Shown here: positions 9,092-16,329 of the stretch, one piece after another | Layout: each line of letters starts with the position of its first letter | Numbering within the stretch: the stretch's first letter is position 1 | From: JANOBD01 sp031411495 | GTDB taxonomy: Bacteria; Planctomycetota; Phycisphaerae; Tepidisphaerales; Tepidisphaeraceae | Length of the DNA: 64,000 nt | Assembly: GCA_031411495.1 (NCBI GenBank) | Contig: JANOBD010000187.1 | Coordinates: 124,001-188,000, forward strand | Reading direction: 5' to 3' | Notes under the pieces: model-generated | Seen by the model: the letters and a program-made list of their open reading frames with translations, nothing else | What the model was told of the DNA's origin: nothing | The model's database searches: none | Translations under genes and position numbers: made by a program

Positions 9092-9679
9092 TCAGCCTGC
9101 ACCGGCACCACGTTCGGATCCTACGCCGGGCAGGCGTTGCCACTGCATCAGGTCAATATCCGCGTGATGCGCGCCGGGCCGGAGCACGCGGAGCAGGATC
9201 ATCCGCGCCAGCACGGTTTCGAGGGGAAGCGTCTTCTCGACCCAGCGGTCGTAGGCGACTTCCGAAATGATCAGCAGGACGACCGAATCGCCCGGAGCCG
9301 AGCGGTGGAGGTAGATCGAGGCAGCCACATCGATCCCGGCGAGTTGCCGCGAGAGCAGGGCAGGCAAACCGCCCGCCGTGTCGATGACGATGTCCCGCAG
9401 CGCCGGCAGGAGGGGGTGATTCCGATTGACGCCGAAGACGACATTGCGGCCTTGCTCGATCCGCTCGATGAGCCCGATTTCCTCGAAGGTGCGAAGCTCT
9501 CGTTGAAGCAGCCCCAATGCGACGCGCGCGAGCCGACCCAACGCGCGCAGGTGTAGCGGCGGCGCCGGGTTGAGCAGCAGCGCGCTCAGGAGTCGGATAC
9601 GCGACGCACCGAGCAGGAGCGACGCCGCCGTCTCGCGTGTATCCTGTTTGGATACAGTCTTGTCTCGTCTGGCAGACAT
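9092..9679 (-). CDS. Winged-helix transcriptional regulator (ArsR/MarR-like) with extra C-terminal domain
   Basis: 195 residues from the ATG at 9679. Residues about 20-85 form a winged helix: LLSALLLNPAPPLHLRALGR, then a recognition segment ending EIGLIERIEQGRNVVFGVN. The remaining part (GDSVVLLIISEVAYDRWVEK) resembles the degenerate nucleotidyltransferase-like domain that follows the HTH in a family of stand-alone regulators; it lacks a clear GS...D-D catalytic motif. A 17-base palindrome occurs just before the start codon and again inside codons 9-15, which points to autorepression. If the start lies further downstream, both copies would be upstream. The regulon is unknown. Confidence 0.65.
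   Translation of the reverse strand: MSARRDKTVSKQDTRETAASLLLGASRIRLLSALLLNPAPPLHLRALGRLARVALGLLQRELRTFEEIGLIERIEQGRNVVFGVNRNHPLLPALRDIVIDTAGGLPALLSRQLAGIDVAASIYLHRSAPGDSVVLLIISEVAYDRWVEKTLPLETVLARMILLRVLRPGAHHADIDLMQWQRLPGVGSERGAGAG
9639..9655. promoter_or_regulatory. Operator-like palindrome, copy 1
   Basis: GTATCC-N5-GGATAC with perfect 6-base arms. It lies inside the first codons of the wHTH regulator gene, 45 bases from an almost identical copy. Confidence 0.6.
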
Positions 9680-9683
9680 TTGT

Positions 9684-9700
9684 GTATCCTACTTGGATAC
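9684..9700. promoter_or_regulatory. Operator-like palindrome, copy 2
   Basis: GTATCC-N5-GGATAC, 5 bases upstream of the ATG of the minus-strand wHTH gene and 10 bases upstream of a small plus-strand open frame. Read on the minus strand, the two copies share 17 of 19 bases including the flanking AC. They are likely binding sites for the adjacent regulator. Confidence 0.6.
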
Positions 9701-9709
9701 GGGGCGGCG

Positions 9710-9850
9710 ATGAACTACACTTCTTTGCCGGAACAGGGCCTGGCGATTGGGCGTGTTGATTCGTTGGTTCTGTTCCGCGGCTACCACCGGTGCGAGGCGT
9801 GCCTGTCGCCAACCACAACGGATTGGCGTGTGGAGCCGAACGAGAGTTAA
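9710..9850 (+). CDS. Possible 46-aa small protein
   Basis: A short open frame starting MNYTSLPEQGLAIGRVDS and ending RVEPNES. It has a GGGCGGCG purine-rich stretch just before the ATG and two cysteines spaced CxxC. It lies immediately beyond the operator-like palindrome and is divergent from the wHTH regulator, an arrangement common for regulator/target pairs. No family is recognised, and a chance frame cannot be excluded at this length. Confidence 0.3.
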   Translation: MNYTSLPEQGLAIGRVDSLVLFRGYHRCEACLSPTTTDWRVEPNES

Positions 9851-9888
9851 AGTCGCTGCGCGGTGGAGCCGCGTGAGGAGCGTCACGG

Positions 9889-10929
9889 ATGGCCCGACAA
9901 ACCCACATCGTTCATGCCGAGGAACCGGTTCGCGTCACGGTCGAACCGCTGGCAGGCGATCTTTCCTGGTTCAGACTCTTCCGATCGGTCGTCCACAGCG
10001 GCACCTGGGCCAAGCTCACGCCGGCGGCGGCGAAAGTGCTCATCGTGCTGGCCGAGTGCGTGAACGATTCGATTCGGAAGGAGCAAAGCCGCTGGATCGC
10101 CTGGCCGAGCATCGCCACCATCGGCCTGCGCGCCGGCATCGAACGCCGCGCAGCGCAAAAGGCCATCGCGTCCCTCGAATCGTTTGGACTGGTAAGACGC
10201 TGTCGACGCCGCAACGCGGCACGCGGCGATTACTCAAATGAGTATGAGTTGACACCTCCCCCCGCGCACGCCGATGCGCCCGGGGGAGCGTTCGAGAGTG
10301 CGCAGGAGGCAGCGCTGCCGGATGCGCACCTCCCCGAGTTCGACCGTGCGCGGGGCCAGCGCGGTCCCAAGCGCCCACCCCGCGCAGCGGCGCGCGCCCA
10401 ACAGAGAACAGATAAGACAGAGTACTCAAATGACAGCAGTAGCATCCGGGCACAGCTCGCCGCCGCAGGCATCGGCGAGCCGACGCTCTCGCGACTCATC
10501 TCGACCGAGACCGAAGCGGATCTACTGCTGCGTTTGAAGGATTGGCAAACCAGGAAGCGGCTCGGGTCCACGTTTGGCGTCGCGTGGCTGATTGCAAGCA
10601 TTCAGCAGAAGTACGAACTGCATGAGCGGACGCAGCGCGAGCTCGACGACGCGTTGAAGCAGTCCGCCGCCCGCGCGCACCGGATCCGAGCGCACGAGCG
10701 GGAGGCGGAAGAAGAAAAGCGCCAACGCGAGATCGACCGCCAGGCGACATCGATGTTCGAACAGATGAGCGATGAAGAACTCGCTCACTGGAAACAGGTC
10801 GTCGTCGACGAGATGCCCGGCATCATCCGCAACGCCGAGCGCGCGGATCCCCGCGTACACGAGAAACTCCGCAAGCTGATTCTCGGTCGACTGGGCCGGC
10901 TGGTGTCGATGTCGAGTGAGGCGAGGTAA
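9889..10929 (+). CDS. Winged-helix DNA-binding protein, replication-initiator/DnaD-like
   Basis: 346 residues. The ATG follows AGGAG at 8 bases spacing. Residues about 30-105 form a winged helix (WAKLTPAAAKVLIVLAECVN, then GIERRAAQKAIASLESFGLV), in the style of plasmid or phage Rep and DnaD-like primosome proteins. A low-complexity Ala/Pro/Arg linker follows. Then comes a helical region (IRAQLAAAGIGEPTLSRLIS) and a long charged coiled coil (RAHEREAEEEKRQREIDRQA). The C-terminus is amphipathic. A role in DNA replication or in a mobile-element context is an inference from the fold only; no integrase, relaxase or origin is visible nearby. It is divergent from the wHTH regulator gene. Confidence 0.6.
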   Translation: MARQTHIVHAEEPVRVTVEPLAGDLSWFRLFRSVVHSGTWAKLTPAAAKVLIVLAECVNDSIRKEQSRWIAWPSIATIGLRAGIERRAAQKAIASLESFGLVRRCRRRNAARGDYSNEYELTPPPAHADAPGGAFESAQEAALPDAHLPEFDRARGQRGPKRPPRAAARAQQRTDKTEYSNDSSSIRAQLAAAGIGEPTLSRLISTETEADLLLRLKDWQTRKRLGSTFGVAWLIASIQQKYELHERTQRELDDALKQSAARAHRIRAHEREAEEEKRQREIDRQATSMFEQMSDEELAHWKQVVVDEMPGIIRNAERADPRVHEKLRKLILGRLGRLVSMSSEAR

Positions 10930-11423
10930 CACCTGTTGACGGCGCACAGCTCAGCAAACGGAACGAGGCAGCCCGTCGAAGCGGACATTGCGGATTGAAC
11001 CAGCATTGCAGCAAGCGGCTTCTGAGTGTCGAGCGAATCCGACACGGCGATCGAGGAGTCCATTCGCCGGCGAGTCCCCAATCGCTTGCCGAGGGAGGGT
11101 TTCCCGCACTGCGTTCCAGACCCGAGGCGCAAAAGCGCGGCCGGCGCCGATTCGTGGCGCGACGCGTTCCGTACGGTCGGGAATGGCGTTTCGGGTGAGG
11201 AGCAAGAAAATGAAACGGGCACATGCACGGATCCTCGGTTGAAACGAGAGGCACGTTTCACATGAAATTCCATCGGTTCGAAGTGGAACGTCAACGAAAC
11301 AGGGCGGCTACAACGGCCATTTCGCACGAATTCAGACCAGAATTCGCCCAAGCGACGCTGCAATTCCCACAATTCCCTTGATATCGCAGCCGGAAACGGC
11401 ATGATACTCCACGAGGTATTTCA
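10930..11423. other. Upstream region of the LacI gene, no supported coding sequence
   Basis: Nearly 500 bases. Short overlapping frames here lack ribosome sites and family resemblance. The last 200 bases are less GC-rich, contain several TGAAAC/GTTTCA words and hold a perfect inverted repeat described separately, so they are probably the control region of the LacI gene. Confidence 0.5.
11240..11260. promoter_or_regulatory. LacI-type operator candidate
   Basis: TGAAACG-N7-CGTTTCA, perfect 7-base arms, centred about 174 bases upstream of the LacI-family start. TGAAAC/GTTTCA half sites are typical of LacI-family operators. A further TGAAAC lies at about 11212 and a GAAAC at about 11295. Confidence 0.45.
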
Positions 11424-12470
11424 TTGACTCTTCAGCAAGTGGCCAAACTCGCAGGCGTCTCTGCGTCGACCGTGTCGCGCGTGATCAACTCACGTGCCAA
11501 CGTAAAGACCGACACGGCCGATTCCGTCCGTCGAGCGATGCAGGAACTCCAATTCAAGCCGGCGCGGCGACGGGTCGATCGATCTGTCAACAGCCGCGCG
11601 ACGGACCGCAAGACCCACATTGCGATGCTTATTCTCGGCTCGTCTGATGCCAACTCCGTTCCGCCTCACGAGGCATTGCTGCGCGGCGCGTCGGCGGTGT
11701 GCGATCGGGTGGGCGTTCAGCTGAGTCTCCGTATCGCCGGCGACGCAGATGCAGCCGTCGCATCGCTCGATCGTCACCAGGTCAACGGAATCCTGATTCA
11801 TGGCCAGCGCCCGAACCGAGTTCCGGCCGCTGTGCAGCAGCAAATCCCCACCGTGTGGCTGATGGCCAATCGATACCGTCCCACCTGGGGCGACCAGGTC
11901 ATGCCCGACGGCACCGGCATCGGACAGATCGCCGCTCAATACCTGCTGCGTCACGGCCACCGCAACGTCGCGTACTTTGGGTTGAACACCAACTGGTCCT
12001 TCGGTGTTCGTTGTCTGAGCTTTCGTGAAGCGATCGAAAACGCCGGCGGCGTCGCGCATGAAGTCACGCGCGGAAATCTCGAGTTCGCACACTACTGGCA
12101 CCTCAACGGCGCGGCCGAAGTCATCGATGAACTGGTGACCCAGCTGATCGCGCTTTCGCCCACGCCCACCGCCGCCTTCGTTGCCGAGGATTGGATACTG
12201 CCTTTCCTTTACTCCGCGTTAGCAAAACGTGGACTGAAGGCCGGGCCCGGCTCCGACCTGGACATCATTTCCTGCAACAACCAGCCCGTGCACTTCATGG
12301 GCCTCCCGAACCGGCCACCGACCATCGACATCCAGATCGAAGCGATCGGCCGGTACGGCGTCGAGCAGCTCCTGTGGCGGATTCGTCACGGCCTCGAAGC
12401 GCCGCGCATCCGCATGATGGTCGAGCCGAGCCTGATCGACCCGACCACGGACGGCGCAGACGCTCGCTGA
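11424..12470 (+). CDS. LacI-family transcriptional regulator
   Basis: 348 residues, starting at a TTG preceded by GAGG at 7 bases spacing; no in-frame ATG gives the full HTH. The N-terminus is a standard LacI headpiece (LQQVAKLAGVSASTVSRVIN) with hinge helix. It is followed by a periplasmic-binding-protein-like effector domain (GTGIGQIAAQYLLRHGHRNV, then TPTAAFVAEDWILPFLYSAL). Such proteins repress or activate sugar catabolic genes and release DNA on binding a sugar. The ligand cannot be read from the sequence; the surrounding pectin-degrading genes suggest a plant sugar. A candidate autoregulatory operator lies upstream. It is convergent with pilT. Confidence 0.92.
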   Translation: MTLQQVAKLAGVSASTVSRVINSRANVKTDTADSVRRAMQELQFKPARRRVDRSVNSRATDRKTHIAMLILGSSDANSVPPHEALLRGASAVCDRVGVQLSLRIAGDADAAVASLDRHQVNGILIHGQRPNRVPAAVQQQIPTVWLMANRYRPTWGDQVMPDGTGIGQIAAQYLLRHGHRNVAYFGLNTNWSFGVRCLSFREAIENAGGVAHEVTRGNLEFAHYWHLNGAAEVIDELVTQLIALSPTPTAAFVAEDWILPFLYSALAKRGLKAGPGSDLDIISCNNQPVHFMGLPNRPPTIDIQIEAIGRYGVEQLLWRIRHGLEAPRIRMMVEPSLIDPTTDGADAR

Positions 12471-12510
12471 TCAAGCCAGCGATTTCCATGTCAGCGGATC
12501 GCGCAGAGAC

Positions 12511-13569
12511 CTACGCCGTCTTGCGACGGAAGAGATTCAGGTCGCGCGCGCACGACACTGCGACGTCATATGAAATCTCGCCACGCTGATACAGGTCGAG
12601 CAGGGCGCCATCCATGCTCTGCATCTGGAACTTCTTTCCTGTCTGGATCTCGTTGCCCAGCAGGTGGGATTCGCCTTCGCGGATCATCTTGCGGATGGCG
12701 GGCGTCGCGATGCAGATCTCACACGCCAGCACCTGGCCCTTGCCATCGGCGCGCGGCAACAGGTTCTGCGCGATGATCGCCTGCAGCGAATTGCTGAGTT
12801 GATAGACGATGTTGTTCTGCTGCTCGGCAGGGAAGGCGCCGAAGATTCGCTGCACGGTCTGCACGGCATCGGGCGTGTGAAGGGTGGCAAGCACGAGATG
12901 TCCGGTCTCGGCGGCGGTGAGCGCGGTGGCGATGGTGTCGAGGTCGCGCATCTCTCCGACCGCGATCACGTCCGGATCCTGCCTTAGCACGTGCACGAGC
13001 GCCTTGCCGAACGACGGCACATCGGTGTGCACTTCCTGCTGGATGATGATGCTGCTGCGATTGTCGTGGGTGTACTCGACCGGATCTTCGATGGTGATGA
13101 TCTTGGTCCGGCGCTCGCGATTGATGACGTCGACCATGTAATTGAGCGTCGTCGTCTTCCCCACGCCGGTGGGCCCGGTGATCAGGATCAGGCCGGTCTG
13201 CTTACGCGTCAGTTCGTCGACGATGGGCGGCAAGTGAAGGTCTTCGCGCGCGCGGATCGTCGATTCCGAAACGCGGATCGCCATCTCGGGGCACCCGCCG
13301 TGGAAGTAGATGCTCGCGCGGAATCGGCCGATCCCCGTCCAGTAGCGCGAGAAGCAGAGTTGCCACTGCTCTTCAAGGATCTTCTTGTGTTTCTCGCTCA
13401 GCAGCTCGTCGATGATGCTGCGGAGCATCGTTTCATCCATCGGCTCGAGCTTGGCGAGGCGAATCTCGCCGTGGACCCTGAATGCGGGCGCGATGCCGCG
13501 CACGAGGTGGATGTCGCTGGCGCCGAGTTCGCGCCCGGCCTTGAGGATCTGGTCTAGTGTCACGGGCAT
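12511..13569 (-). CDS. pilT: PilT-type secretion/retraction ATPase
   Basis: 352 residues, close to the usual PilT length. Walker A is GPTGVGKT (132-139). The Asp box IITIEDPVEY and the His box TLHTPDA are present. The C-terminal AIRKMIREGE matches the AIRNLIRE signature that separates PilT retraction ATPases from PilB assembly ATPases. PilT hexamers power retraction of type IV pili. No pilin, PilB, PilC or PilM-Q gene is nearby. Instead it is the last gene of the long minus-strand cluster, only 3 bases after the TPR gene, so it may serve a non-pilus role here or work with pilus genes elsewhere. Confidence 0.93.
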   Translation of the reverse strand: MPVTLDQILKAGRELGASDIHLVRGIAPAFRVHGEIRLAKLEPMDETMLRSIIDELLSEKHKKILEEQWQLCFSRYWTGIGRFRASIYFHGGCPEMAIRVSESTIRAREDLHLPPIVDELTRKQTGLILITGPTGVGKTTTLNYMVDVINRERRTKIITIEDPVEYTHDNRSSIIIQQEVHTDVPSFGKALVHVLRQDPDVIAVGEMRDLDTIATALTAAETGHLVLATLHTPDAVQTVQRIFGAFPAEQQNNIVYQLSNSLQAIIAQNLLPRADGKGQVLACEICIATPAIRKMIREGESHLLGNEIQTGKKFQMQSMDGALLDLYQRGEISYDVAVSCARDLNLFRRKTA

Positions 13570-13572
13570 CGG

Positions 13573-14346
13573 TCATCTCCAGCGAAAGACGCGTCGAATG
13601 AAGTTGCGAACCGGGCGCGCATCGGTCGTCACCTGGCGAAGGGTGCGGCGGGCGCCCTCATGCTTTGGCGATAGCTCAAGACATCGCGACAAGCTCTTCT
13701 TCGCAGCGGCAGTGAGCCCGAGATCGACTTCACACCGTGCCTGGCTGAACCAGGTGTGAGGCTGGTCGGCCGCACGCTCGACCGCCTGACGGTAGTAGGT
13801 GAGCGCCTTGGCGGGCCGGTGGTGATGGCGATAGACGTCGCCAATCTCGAGCCGGACGAGCCAGTCGGGGTCGATTTGTGTCGCCTTCTCGAAGCAGTAG
13901 ATATCGGTGCGTTCGCCGCGGACGAGCATCACCTCGCCGCGCGAGAGCCACGCATAGCTGAACAGGCCGGTCTGAGCGATCGACAGGTCCGAGCTCGCCA
14001 GTGCGTTGGTCACATCTCCCAAGCGACACAGCGCCTGCGCGCGGCCGGCTAGTAGCTCGGCGTTGTTTTTGAAAAGCTCGAGCGCCTTGCGACCCCACAG
14101 ATCGGCCTCGCGATATTCACCCAGGGCGATCAGCATCTGCACTTGTCCCACCCATCCAGCGACGAGCGACCGATCGGCCTCGAGCGCGCGCGAGTAATAG
14201 CGCAGCGCGCCCTCGTACAGGCCGTTTTGTCGCTCGTTCCGCGCGCTGGCGATCCAGTACTGTTCATCGTGAAGCGGGCGCTGAGAGGAGGCAGGAACCA
14301 CCTGTTGGTGATCGCTGTTCAATTCCAGTCGGCTGAAGCGTTGCAT
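13573..14346 (-). CDS. TPR-repeat protein
   Basis: 257 residues from an ATG with GAGGAC about 8 bases upstream. It consists of five to six tetratricopeptide repeats, for example GLYEGALRYYSRALEADRSL, GEYREADLWGRKALELF and RPAKALTYYRQAVERA, and ends in a basic tail (RRVFRWR). TPR proteins are scaffolds for protein complexes. There is no signal peptide, so it is presumably cytoplasmic. It sits 11 bases after the zinc-ribbon/signal-peptidase-like gene and 3 bases before pilT, which suggests co-translation and a shared complex. Confidence 0.85.
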   Translation of the reverse strand: MQRFSRLELNSDHQQVVPASSQRPLHDEQYWIASARNERQNGLYEGALRYYSRALEADRSLVAGWVGQVQMLIALGEYREADLWGRKALELFKNNAELLAGRAQALCRLGDVTNALASSDLSIAQTGLFSYAWLSRGEVMLVRGERTDIYCFEKATQIDPDWLVRLEIGDVYRHHHRPAKALTYYRQAVERAADQPHTWFSQARCEVDLGLTAAAKKSLSRCLELSPKHEGARRTLRQVTTDARPVRNFIRRVFRWR

Positions 14347-14357
14347 GGTGTCGTCCT

Positions 14358-15377
14358 CTAGTAGATCAGCCGGAACTTCCGGGTCGGATGGAGCCGGGCA
14401 TAGACGATGCCGCGAACGCGTTCGACCGGCACTTCGGACATCGTGCGAAGCAGCGGATCGTTGTCGCCGGTGAAGATGAGGTCCTCGGTCGTGCTCGGAA
14501 TGATCAGGAAATGGCCGGGCGACACAGTGAACGGAGCGAACTGCGGCACCTTGACCGACATCAGCGGCTGGTACTGTGTCACTTTCCCATTCACGAGCAT
14601 GACGCCGCTTCGACACTCGACCGAATCGCCCGCAATCGCGATGACGCGGTCGATTCGTTGGCCGTTGAAGCCGATGACCCGGCGATGCGCGCGAGCGTCT
14701 TTGGCGACTCCCTCGTATTCGGGAATGTCGTAGAGAACGACACTGCCGCGATCGGGGGTCGCCCAGTGATTGATGGCGAGTGTCTGACCTTCGACAAACG
14801 GACCGATGGTGTAGGTGGGAGTCACCGGATCGACGAGCCGCGTCAGCAGGAACGCCGCCGGTCCGTAGACGAATGCCGCGAGCGTAAGCGAGACAAAGAT
14901 CGATCGGCGGAGCTGTGCACCGACGTCGCGCTCGCCCGTGCGATTGAGCAGGTGCGACGCCGCGAACGAATGGATGCTGAACGCCAGGCCCAGCAGCATG
15001 CTGCCGCGCGTCGTGCCGAACAGGAACAGCCCGAGCACGATGAAGGGTATCCACGCCCAAAATAGGATCCGGCCGAGGCGTCGCTCGCCGAGATACCGTT
15101 GCGACCAGCCGGGGACGACCATGCGCAGGATGACCGCGGTATCGGGTGACTTGTCGAACGCGGAGCGAAGCGGAACGTTGACTCCCGCTTCCCAGCGATC
15201 ACGCACGGCAAAGTAGCCATGACTCCAGGGAAACCAACGGCGCATCCGCAGCGCGATCGACCCGGCGCGCGGCGGATGAATGTTGATCACCTCACCTTTG
15301 ATCCGGAGCGAGGTGCCACATCGCGCGCACGATTGTGTGCCGGGCATGTTGTGGAACTGGCAGTTGGGACACTGCAT
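14358..15377 (-). CDS. Zinc-ribbon membrane protein with degenerate signal peptidase I (S26-like) domain
   Basis: 339 residues from an ATG preceded by GAGGA. The N-terminus is a zinc ribbon with cysteines 3, 6, 17 and 20 (CPNC...CARC). Two hydrophobic regions follow (about 104-145 and 158-181). The C-terminal part follows the order of S26 peptidases, ending with the box RIDRVIAIAGDSVE (241-254) and the later GDNDPLLRTMSEV strand. The nucleophile motif (S-M-x-P) is absent where it is expected: the region reads FVEGQTLAINHW. The residue aligned with the catalytic Lys is Asp243. It is therefore probably a non-catalytic, membrane-bound relative that binds a protein tail. It lies in the Ycf46/DUF1257 cluster. 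Confidence 0.72.
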   Translation of the reverse strand: MQCPNCQFHNMPGTQSCARCGTSLRIKGEVINIHPPRAGSIALRMRRWFPWSHGYFAVRDRWEAGVNVPLRSAFDKSPDTAVILRMVVPGWSQRYLGERRLGRILFWAWIPFIVLGLFLFGTTRGSMLLGLAFSIHSFAASHLLNRTGERDVGAQLRRSIFVSLTLAAFVYGPAAFLLTRLVDPVTPTYTIGPFVEGQTLAINHWATPDRGSVVLYDIPEYEGVAKDARAHRRVIGFNGQRIDRVIAIAGDSVECRSGVMLVNGKVTQYQPLMSVKVPQFAPFTVSPGHFLIIPSTTEDLIFTGDNDPLLRTMSEVPVERVRGIVYARLHPTRKFRLIY

Positions 15378-15406
15378 GACTTCCTCGACTTCGCACCGCA
15401 ACGCCC

Positions 15407-15619
15407 TTAGCGCTGCTGCTTCACATCAATCTGGTTCGCCGCTTCTTCAGACACTTCGTAGTACTCGCTTGTGTATTGGCGCGACACCTCGCGGCCGATG
15501 ATCTGTGCGAGCAGGTCGGCCAGATGAGTACATTCCGGACCCTTCGCGTCGATGGGCCGCGCGGTCACGGTGCCATCGGGGGCGATTTCGATTTCCAGCT
15601 CTCGTTCGCGTTCTGCCAT
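15407..15619 (-). CDS. DUF2997-family small protein
   Basis: 70 residues, ATG with GGGAG at about 6 bases. The pattern IEIAPDGTVTARPIDAKGPE followed by a Cys and a short helix (THLADLLAQIIG) matches DUF2997, a family of about 70-residue proteins. That family is found next to DUF1257 (Ycf35) and Ycf46-like ATPases in cyanobacteria and planctomycetes. The function is not established. The C-terminal YTSEYYEVSEE tail is also usual for the family. It lies between the DUF1257-like gene and the zinc-ribbon gene, and has a longer upstream gap (about 196 bases) than its neighbours. Confidence 0.75.
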   Translation of the reverse strand: MAERERELEIEIAPDGTVTARPIDAKGPECTHLADLLAQIIGREVSRQYTSEYYEVSEEAANQIDVKQQR

Positions 15620-15815
15620 GTGATGCTCCCTTAGTAGAAACGGTCGCGTTCCTCGATCCGATTGCTGCCATGCCGAGCGAGCCGTGCATGGGGCTTGTCC
15701 CGCGCGAGCGAGAGAAGCACCGCGGCGCCGAAGGACAAGACCGCATATACGTCCATTCACGAGCAGATCCTTCGTCGCTCACGCGCCGCTGGACGAAAAT
15801 GCGCGTAAGTCGACG

Positions 15816-16283
15816 CTACACGTTCCTTACACGGATCTTCACCGAGTTGGCCGCGTCGACCTGTTCGTCCACGATCGTCATGTTTCGATCCTTCAATTCA
15901 CTGACGATGCGGTGATAGACGTACTGCTGTGTAACGCGGCCGAGCAGCTCCTCGCCGATCTTCTTCAGTTCGGCTTTCGAATGGGCGTGACCTTCGATAC
16001 AAAGCTTCAGCGCCCCGCGAGCGTCCCTCGCGAAGACGACGCGGACGTCCTCGCGCACGACGACGAGCTGCGCGGCAGATACGGCATTGGCGAGAATGTC
16101 GCTGTCGTGTACTTCGATCTCGGCGGTTGTCTTGGTCTTCTGCTGTGCGAGCGTCAGGTTCGGGTTCGCCGCGGCCGCCGATGCGACCGTGAACCCGAGC
16201 GAGCCGATCGCCGCGGGGACCGCGGCGGTGATCATCGGCCAGCTGGCGATGATGAGTGGGGTGATGACGATGATAGCGCCCAT
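15816..16283 (-). CDS. DUF1257/Ycf35-like protein with N-terminal membrane segments
   Basis: 155 residues, ATG with GGAGA at about 7 bases. The C-terminal half (GRVTQQYVYHRIVSELKDRN, then a final beta strand VKIRVRNV) matches the end of DUF1257 (Ycf35) proteins. The middle resembles the DUF1257 beta sandwich. The first 40 residues are unlike Ycf35: they are hydrophobic, with two possible helices and an alanine-rich stretch, so this version may be membrane associated. It lies 46 bases after the AAA ATPase gene and before the DUF2997 gene, the order seen for this family set. Function unknown. Confidence 0.65.
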   Translation of the reverse strand: MGAIIVITPLIIASWPMITAAVPAAIGSLGFTVASAAAANPNLTLAQQKTKTTAEIEVHDSDILANAVSAAQLVVVREDVRVVFARDARGALKLCIEGHAHSKAELKKIGEELLGRVTQQYVYHRIVSELKDRNMTIVDEQVDAANSVKIRVRNV

Positions 16284-16329
16284 GTGTAGTCTCCGTTTCT
16301 TGCGCTCGACTTGAGCGGGCAATGGTCGA

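Noticed and set aside
9889..10929. Evidence for an integrated plasmid or phage around the Rep-like protein
   Set aside because: No integrase, relaxase, attachment repeats or origin iterons were seen; the wHTH fold alone is not enough.
13573..15060. Longer version of the TPR protein (495 codons)
   Set aside because: The upstream part is in a shadow frame of the zinc-ribbon gene; the ATG at 14346 has a good ribosome site.
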